Source of the DNA: Panaeolus papilionaceus
Lineage: Eukaryota > Basidiomycota > Agaricomycetes > Agaricales
Assembly (NCBI GenBank): GCA_015501605.1
Contig: JADNRZ010000013.1
Span: 1,302,001-1,366,000 of the forward strand
DNA: 64,000 bases
Reading direction: 5' to 3'
Shown here one piece after another: positions 56,661 through 64,000 of this stretch. The notes beneath the pieces were generated by a model, which saw only the letters and a program-made list of their open reading frames with translations, ran no database searches and was not told the origin of the DNA. The translations under genes and the position numbers were made by a program. Positions within the stretch are counted from its first letter, which is position 1. Every line of letters begins with the position of its first letter.

Positions 56661-56980
56661 GGGTTGGATGGGCATAGTATTTTTTCTCAAGTGGTAGTGG
56701 GGGTAATTGGCAATTACACAGTCTTCCATTTCGTTTTTTTTTTAGGTTTATATCTCGCTCGTGTCGAGTTCCATTGTACCCTGATTCAGCTTGGGAAACC
56801 AAAACATCAGAATCTCGGAAGAACTGATGGGCCCTTCACAAACAGTTAATTTTTGATATTACGATCAATGACGCTCAACATGGGGTCTAATACTGCTCAT
56901 CGCACAATCGAATCATTACCGCATCTAAACAAAAGACAGTGTTTTTTGCTAAGGGAAGAGATCGGGTGGCGGGTATAGCA

Positions 56981-56988
56981 TATATAAA
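56981..56988 (+). promoter_or_regulatory. TATA box of unit D spacer
   Basis: TATATAAA then TGAGAGGTACTGGAG, about 0.8 kb before GTPase D. Confidence 0.4.
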
Positions 56989-57798
56989 TGAGAGGTACTG
57001 GAGTCTATCATGCAAGTCGAGGTGTTGAAGTGGTAGAATAGCAGGAAGAGACGGGTAACTGTTGTCCTCTCAGTGGACGGGTGCGTACTGCCCCTACGCC
57101 ATACCGACCATGGTAGTTCATTCTATACCAATAGCAAGGAAAGGATTTAAAAGACGAGCGAACATAGTCATGCTGAATGAGGATGAAGGTGAAGTTCATT
57201 CACACAAACAGAAATCAGGGTATCCCAACCCCACCTCTCGAAGGTAGTTGACAATGATGCGTGCACTATAGTATCGACGCCTCCGAGTCGTAAGTAACCC
57301 GCGTACAATTGTTTGACCGACGAAATAGGATGACATGATTCGGAGATGGTGCATTGCCATGCTCCTCTCAGGGCGCAGCGAATCGCGATAGCCCTGAAAG
57401 AACCATGATATTTGTATGAAGTGTGAAGTTTGAACATGGATCTAATTTGTCAGTTCCTTGACCTCAATCTAGATGAGCAACGAACCACGCGAGCGCGTGA
57501 GAATAGAATGAAGCGCTGCGTGAGCCTGAGGTACATGACCCACAGCCGTCTTCCAGAGTGAACCCGCTCGGCGAGTAGTAGGGTTCTTGAGATCGTCAGC
57601 TCGTCAGGTGGGTTTAACGCCACTTCACGCCCAGAAACGCGGCCGATATAATTAGATTCACTGATCAGATAAGTTTGACAGTACGAATGTCAGGTGCCGC
57701 TCAACGCCTCATGGTGCTACGCTGCAATCATCGATAACATTTTCCAATTTACAACCACCATTAACACTACTTGGGCTCGCTGAATATTGCTAAGTAAA

Positions 57799-59753
57799 AT
57801 GCGAACCAAACTCATTATCACAGGAGAAGTTTCCGTGGAGCGGTGCGAGATGAACCCTTTCTACTGGTGCATTCTGTATGGAATACCTCGACAGACATGC
57901 ATTACCCCTGCTAATTGTTGCACATCACAGAATCCTGGGTCCCACAGGCGCCGGCAAGAGTAGCGTAGGCATCTTTGGGCTTCAGATGTTTGCATTATTT
58001 ACTAACTTTGTCATTCCCTCCAATTATAGTTCATTGAATCGCTGGCTGGAGAGGGTCAATCCTTGGGGATCTCGAAGGATCAACTGGCCGGATTCACACA
58101 AGAAGTCACTGCTTATCAAGTAAAGAATGCAATGGTGCAATGGGATGGGGGTGCCAGTACACTCTACTTGGTCGATGCTCCTGGTTTCTCTGATAGCAAA
58201 ATATCAGAACTTGAAATCATAACAAAGGTGAAACAGTGGATGAAAGACCATGGGTGAGTAGCAATATTGATGGAAATTCTATTTTGTTTCAACACCTGAT
58301 GTTTCTGCTAATATGTACTCAGTGTTTTGGTGATCCTTGGAGTACTGTATCTCAGTCCAATAACAGATACAAGAGCTCCAGGGAGCAAACGGCGGACTAT
58401 TAAAATGATTCAATTGCTCTTGGACAACCGTGGTTTCCATTATCTCAACATTGTCACCACTATGTGGGATAGGTTGAGCAACCCACAGGCTGAAAAGCGC
58501 GCAGAAACAAACTTTGCACAGCTCCGGGATGATATTTGGAGGGTATGGTTATTTTGTCTACTAGCATTATTTTCATATTTTTAACTTTTTACACTGTGAT
58601 TCCAGGGCCCAATTAGTGAAGGTGCAAAGATATCCAGGTTCCACAACAACTTTGATTCTCCGATCGAAATACTACAGAGTATTATAATCATCGAACGTTA
58701 TCCCTGGATGCTGTTGGGGGCCAACCCGATCGAATCAAAGGATGCTTCTGCTCCACTCTTATACCAGGAGCTCCTCGATCGCATCAGCAATGCTCAACAA
58801 GAGAAGGAACACCTTCGACAGGAGAAGATGCGCCTCATCACCAATCCTGATCCTCAACTCGAACCCGTGGTGCTTTCGAGGCTTCCGGAGGTCAAGGGCG
58901 ACCTGGTAAAGTTCTTAGGACTGCTCGTTGCGTTTGGGACCCCACCTCTCGGATTTGAAGGAGTGATTCCAGAACGATGTGACTACCAGAACCTGCTGGA
59001 TGAGGTCAATGAGGCTCGGGAGGAGCAAGCCGCTTTGCAGGCCGCTATTGCTGACCTCGACGTGAATCCTGATCAGCAACAGAAGGCGACACTTAATCGT
59101 AAACTCGGTCTTGTGAAACGCGAAATCGCACAACATGCGAGGCAGCTGGGGCAGTATGGTACCCCTCCCGAGGGTTTCGAGAGAGGTATTTGCACTTTGT
59201 CTATGACCATTCTTTTACTGACGATGTTTAAGAATTGGAGAACGCCATTGGTGGTATCTCCTTAGGAGCATCTTTCAATATCATGCCGGGAAAGGCCTCC
59301 GATCTTTCAAGGACAAACTCGGATTCCGCTCCAGACCTGAGTCGCAGGGTCGTCGTTGAAGTTTCAACATTCACACTCCTGTTTCGTGATTCCAATCCAC
59401 CACCTTGCACGCTATCATCATTTTTTCAGTATCTTTCACTTACAGGGCTCACAAGGACTCACAAGGAGTCATTCGCATTGCCTTCATGTCGTTCATCACT
59501 ATGGGATCCGATACTTTCTCCATCACGATTCACAATGATGCACAGCGCAGGCCCCTGTTCCATTCTCTGCCATCACGTCAATCACCCTTGTTCTCATTGC
59601 GAAGCTCACCACATCACGTTTGTAATTTCTTGTCATTCCGCAATTTGCTCGCTCGTTTGCTTTCTTTTCTTCATTTCTCTTCCATTGGACTTGGTTCAAG
59701 GCTTATCGTTGTCGCTTTGCTTCTGCTCATTCATAGTTCGTGATGATCCATAA
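57799..59753 (+). CDS. Septin/AIG1-like P-loop GTPase, copy D, frameshifted at the C-terminus
   Basis: Exons: 57799-57875, 57931-57964, 58030-58253, 58323-58542, 58606-59185, 59233-59753; 551 residues as read. The GTPase core is intact (GPTGAGKS, VDAPGFSD, VTTMWDR), as is the duplicated tail (LLYQELLDRISNAQQEKEHL, FGTPPLGFEGV, YGTPPEGFER). In the last exon D has GCATCTTTCAAT where B has GCATCTTTTCAAT. The lost T shifts the frame before the conserved basic end and adds about 150 unrelated, hydrophobic residues up to 59753. Exon 1 uses donor GTATGG; the upstream GTGCAT donor would create a stop, which settles the donor for all copies. Probably a recent C-terminal variant or an incipient pseudogene. 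Confidence 0.75.
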
Positions 59754-60770
59754 CGTTAGATAAACCCGGTGTTTAGCTGAGTTTACTAATATGTTCCATT
59801 TGTTCATTTCATGTGCGATAAACCCACCACGCTATTAAATGGGCGCGATAGGATTGGACAACATGTGGTAGATGACTCGGAAATCGCTCAGCCTGGAGGT
59901 CAACCTGATATTCCAAGGTCACGTCGGCGCGTCAGTATTCACATGCAACGAATCTCGCAGAAGAACTATGCTTCGTGCAGGACATATGAATATTAAATCT
60001 AACCACTGAACTCAGTCACTATGGTGTTGCGTCCTGAACATGTCAATGAACTGAGCCGTGATCTAAAAATAGATCTATTCAACCATGTCGTCGCTGAGAG
60101 TCGGTCCCCTTCTTTCACCTTCTCCTCCCTTCATCCCTCGTCTCATATTCACATTCAAGCTTATTGAACTCCAACTCACATTTCAGCGTGTCCATCATCA
60201 ACGTGAAGATGATAAAGGTAATTTGTCGATGAGGAATCTGTCTAACCACACAGCAAATACGACGAACACGAATCCGATCACCTCTCCCCTCACCTCTCCT
60301 TGATCTCGTCCCCCACCTCCTCCTTCAACCAACCACCCCCGTTTTCCCCCCACGCATCTCCCCCTCTGAAAGGTATTTTTAGAGGGCGATTTTTTCATTT
60401 ATAGCAGATATAATTCTCTATTGCGATGCCCGTCGCAGTTCGTAGTGTAAAGTTGGTAGTTTGATTGTACTTCTTCCCTTATGCTTATCAGTTCTCATTC
60501 TCCGCCTGTTGTTACTATCCATCTCTTCAATATGTCCGATTATGTCGTCACTCTATTTAGCGTCGGCCATATCTGTGTGTAAAGATATTCTTTTTAAAAC
60601 AAATCCCGTTTCTTTCATTCTTCCATCGACCCAGATTTTCAGGAATGTACAATAAGCAGAGCACAAACATAATCCCAGCGATATAATCGCGCTAACACCT
60701 CACAGAAACTGGGGTATTTGTTTGGTAAAATAATATTAGATTGAAACATGGAAATACACAGCGTCACTGT
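59754..60770 (+). repeat. Unit D tail
   Basis: This is the uninterrupted counterpart of 14460-14638 plus 44273-45108. CTAAAAATAG lies at 60063. No gene is seen. Confidence 0.65.
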
Positions 60771-62308
60771 CTATTCTACCATCATCTGCATGCGCAATGC
60801 GGCACCGCAACCTAGGTCACGCCGTCCGACAAGATGCGTTGGTGATGCACCGACGGGTTGGGTAGAGGAGCGCGCTCGAGAGTGAGCGCATGAGATGAAC
60901 AAATGGTCGGCATGAATTGGAACACTAGAAACGACATCAGTCAATAAATGCAATGAATCAGGTATGTTGACTTACTGATTGCTTAAAGTTAACCCAACTA
61001 GCGTCGGGCGATATCTTGAATCATTAGCAGATCCTAGTCGTCGTAATCGCAACCACATCAGCCGGTGACTAAATCAGACTTGATATCCGATGAGAGACGG
61101 TAGCGCGTTGAGCGTGTCGCACGGAGCAACAGATGCACGCGACTCTCAGCGCAGGAATCAGATGTGTTGTTACGTTTTCAGGTTGAGGCTGGAGGAAGCG
61201 AGGTCGTATTTAGCGTCGCGATATCGGCTCCTTATATACTGTGGCCGAGGATCGGTGTCATGGGGTAAGGATGACAGGGTTACGCAGAGAAATAACGGGA
61301 GTATGTAGAATTAAGGGACGACCATGAAGTAAAACAACGATGCGAAGAAAAAGTGAACCTGATAGGAAGAGCCCTAAGGATACTGCATCAGCACCAGCGA
61401 CTGTGATCCAATAATGAAACTTACCACTAGTCGCCTGTCCCTTAATACACGTTGCTTGTGGTATCCCCTCCAGGATCTCCAGGTCATATCGTCGAATGCT
61501 ACATCCAGAAGGGCAGAGTTGGCCGACGAGCTGTTGACAATTACAAGGGAGACACGCTGGGCAGAAAACATGCTCGCAAAGAGAGAAACCGCGGCGACCT
61601 ATGGAGATGATGGAGATGACGATCCAAGGATGGACAAGATGTTCGCATATTGAGCACTAGAAGAGATACATGGCGTCGGTTTCCCGTTGATAAAACACGA
61701 CTCACCAGTCGCCTGGGGATAGTCTAAATGCGCATATATTCAACGGTTATGGTTTCACTCCAGAGTGCGCTAAACATCGTTGTTGGAGGTTGATTCCTGG
61801 GCTCGTCGTTCGCCTCATGGTTGTCAACAGGGATGTAGGTCTCAATTTGTAACTTGTCCAGGGCAACAATTATGCGATGGCGATAAGGGTGAGGTTCCGG
61901 GGAATAGGTGTGATGAAGACCAGGAAGGTAGAGCAGAGACTTAAGCCAAGGTTGAAAGTCGTTGTAGAGAGAATTGGTGGAAGGAACACGGACAGCGTAG
62001 CAGGGACATTTCTTGGATGATTTCAACCAGAACTTTAAAGCATGCTGAAGTCCAGACATCAGCACTGGTGTGTATGATAGTTGAGTGGAAGGCACTCACG
62101 GACATTTTCACACCTCCAATTCCCGACCACTACGCCAGTCGGCCCATCACATCCATTATTCCTCCAAAATCCAAACTGTGCCCGCCCACTTGTGGGATGA
62201 GAGTAGACGGGCATTGGTGATGGTTATATGTGATGAGCACTTTGAAGCTCAGACTGCAGGTGGTAAAAGGATGAACGGATGTTGGTCTGAGGGGTGGTGC
62301 GTGGCATT
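60771..62308 (-). other. Conserved minus-strand region, possible multi-exon gene (copy 3)
   Basis: The exon near 61560-61440 reads VFCPACLPCNCQQLVGQLCP then SGCSIRRYDLEILEGIPQAT. A last exon after TTTCTAG ends at 60771. The CPAC and PSGC pairs are both present, and the splice-like borders match copy 1. Upstream frames (62095-61724) are less consistent. Confidence 0.35.
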
Positions 62309-62362
62309 GGTTGAGGAAGCATCACACCTGTGGAATACAGTCAATTGTACAATCAAAGGCAA

Positions 62363-62990
62363 ACGTTTTCTGGCTGTTTGTTTATTTTAGAGCTCGATGA
62401 GGTGGGCGGCACTGCCACGGGGGTCTCGGCCGGTCTATTTTAATTCTTCAACTGCACTGTCAGAGGACGGGGTGCAAGTGTTCATCAACCATCTGTCAGT
62501 CCGAACTCTAAAAATAGGTCGCCCGATCTCATCGCGGCAGGCTGCACTCCCTTGTCAATCCATCATCAACGCCAACTCACGTATACGTATGTCATAGGAA
62601 GAGCTCGAATATTCAAATACACTCATCTTCTGTTCACTTCCCCGTCACTCTCGATCCCCCTCATCTACAATTCACCTTAGCTCCTTCGCTCCTTGTCTTC
62701 ATGTCATCTCGTCTATTACCCTCAATCCAAGAGAAAGATCGAGTATATAACAATGCATAGTAAAGTAGAGAAAAGCAAAAAAGGGGAAGAAAGAAAAAGA
62801 GACGGCATCATAATGAGCATCAATGCACACCAAATCCAATGTAAATCCAGCCCACTCAAGATGTGAGATATTAATGTGGCGGACGGAGCGCAGGACTCAA
62901 TGTGTGGGGGTTGTATTCTCCCCATGAGGTAACGATGACTACAACGGGCAAACAGATAATTTGATTAAACCAAGCGCACTCCCCACTGTA
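62363..62990 (+). repeat. Start of unit E
   Basis: This parallels 46738-47380. CTAAAAATAG lies at 62508. Confidence 0.65.
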
Positions 62991-63541
62991 ACCTCCATTT
63001 TCGACGACCCCTTCCTCCCAATCACACGTCCCCTTCTCCTCCCACTTTAGTTACGCCTTCTTCCCTTCAATTATCGTTCCATCCAACACCTTGTGAATCA
63101 AATGGCAACTCGCACAACACATGATAGTAACCGGTGCAACGCCATCCACCATCGTCTCATGGCCTAATCGTTGTGCTACGAACAGGGTGTCGTCGATTGC
63201 TTAGAGAGTAAAGGTGGAGGTGCTATACTGGTTACGCAAGCAAGGAGTGAAGTCGGCAATATCAATTTGAGGGGCGAGGATACAGCCACATAGAGCCAAA
63301 GCAGAGTCATCGAAGGTCGTATTTCGTGGAGAAACAAAGGATGCGGTGAAAGGATCGGATGAATCTTTTGGAAAGTGGTGGTTCGATCAAGCTGGGGAGA
63401 TGCTAGATTTGGATCGACTCTGGGGTCCGCATTGCATTCCTCAACCCATACTGGCAGGGAACGACACACGATAGTGTTGGATGGGCATGGTACTTTTATC
63501 TCAAGTGGTAGTGGGGGTAAGTGGCAATTACAGTCTTCCAT
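62991..63541 (-). pseudogene. BTB/POZ gene remnant, unit E
   Basis: The minus strand around 63420-63000 shows BTB exon-2 traces with frameshifts, for example FHEIRPSMTLLWL in place of LSTKYDVPYLRRR, and FQKIHPILSPHPL. It is the least recognisable of the remnants; position and alignment to unit C carry the call. Confidence 0.5.
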
Positions 63542-63866
63542 TTTGTTTCACTTTAGGTTTATATCATGCACGGTTTTAGCTTTTGAGATCGACTCTCGTA
63601 TCGTCTGATATTACCTCCCAATATCGTGCATCAATTTCCATTGTAACTTTATTCAGGTTGGGCAACCAATTTATCAGAATCTGGGAGGAACTGACGGACG
63701 CTTCACAAACATTTAATTTTTAATATCATCACCAATCATACTCAACACGAGGTCTGAGCCGGGCACTCATATACTTCTTGCAGCACAATCGAAGCACAAC
63801 CGCATCTAAATGAAAGAGAGTATTTTTTGCTAAGGGAATGGATCTGGATGGCGGGCGGATTTACCA

Positions 63867-63874
63867 TATATAAA
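63867..63874 (+). promoter_or_regulatory. TATA box of unit E spacer
   Basis: TATATAAA then CGGGAGGTACTGGAG. The window ends about 130 bp later, in text equal to 48330-48390. A fifth GTPase start would be expected near 770 bp beyond the edge. Confidence 0.4.
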
Positions 63875-64000
63875 CGGGAGGTACTGGAGACCATAATCGT
63901 GGTGAGCACGTACATATGATGACCTATAATTTAGGTCGAGGTGTCGAAGTGGTAGATTAGCAGGGAAAGGCGGGTAGAGGTGGTGCAGGAAGAACCTCTC

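Overview
This window looks like repeat-rich accessory DNA from a filamentous basidiomycete, probably an Agaricomycete. The coding genes carry many short introns (about 46-78 nt, GT..AG, CTAAC/CTGAC-like branch sites). The families present are typical of such genomes: septin/AIG1-like P-loop GTPases, BTB/POZ proteins, a Tnp2-type transposase, Ty1/copia and Ty3/gypsy retroelements, and a hypothetical family seen almost only in mushrooms. No species is claimed.

The backbone is an array of five related segments (A, B, C, D and a partial E). Each holds a decayed BTB exon on the minus strand, a TATA-bearing spacer, and a six-exon GTPase gene on the plus strand (A 5452-7249, B 12496-14071, C 49157-50998, D 57799-59753; E would start beyond the window). 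Units B, C and D are followed by a conserved minus-strand region that may be a gene (45.1-46.7, 51.3-52.9 and 60.8-62.3 kb). A more intact BTB gene lies between A and B (7645-8956, minus). Four GTPase models splice into open frames; D has a 1-nt frameshift near its end.

Mobile DNA has repeatedly split the array. A 1.15-kb insertion (239-1392) and a 1.46-kb insertion (2109-3566) sit in unit A. A 1179-bp hAT-type non-autonomous element with 8-bp target duplications lies between A and B (10392-11570). Unit B is cut in two by a 29.6-kb composite insertion (14639-44272), recognised because unit D is uninterrupted at the same point. Inside it are two decayed hypothetical genes (15124-16606 and 18263-20482, both minus), one acidic hypothetical gene (17169-18294), a giant inverted repeat with two 1.71-kb arms (22960-27555), a Tnp2/CACTA-like transposase with one nonsense codon (27692-30797), and a copia element (30872-43968) that has itself received a gypsy element (32274-40559).

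The two LTR elements look young: copia LTRs are identical over 379 bp, and gypsy LTRs differ at 2 of 383 positions. Several cargo or TE genes are disabled by TGA codons of the kind produced by C-to-T changes. The most unusual structures are the indel-free 1.71-kb palindrome with its internal degenerate repeats, the 29.6-kb composite insertion with possible cargo genes, and a series of compensating hairpins with a shared TAGA loop at 54.3-55.2 kb.
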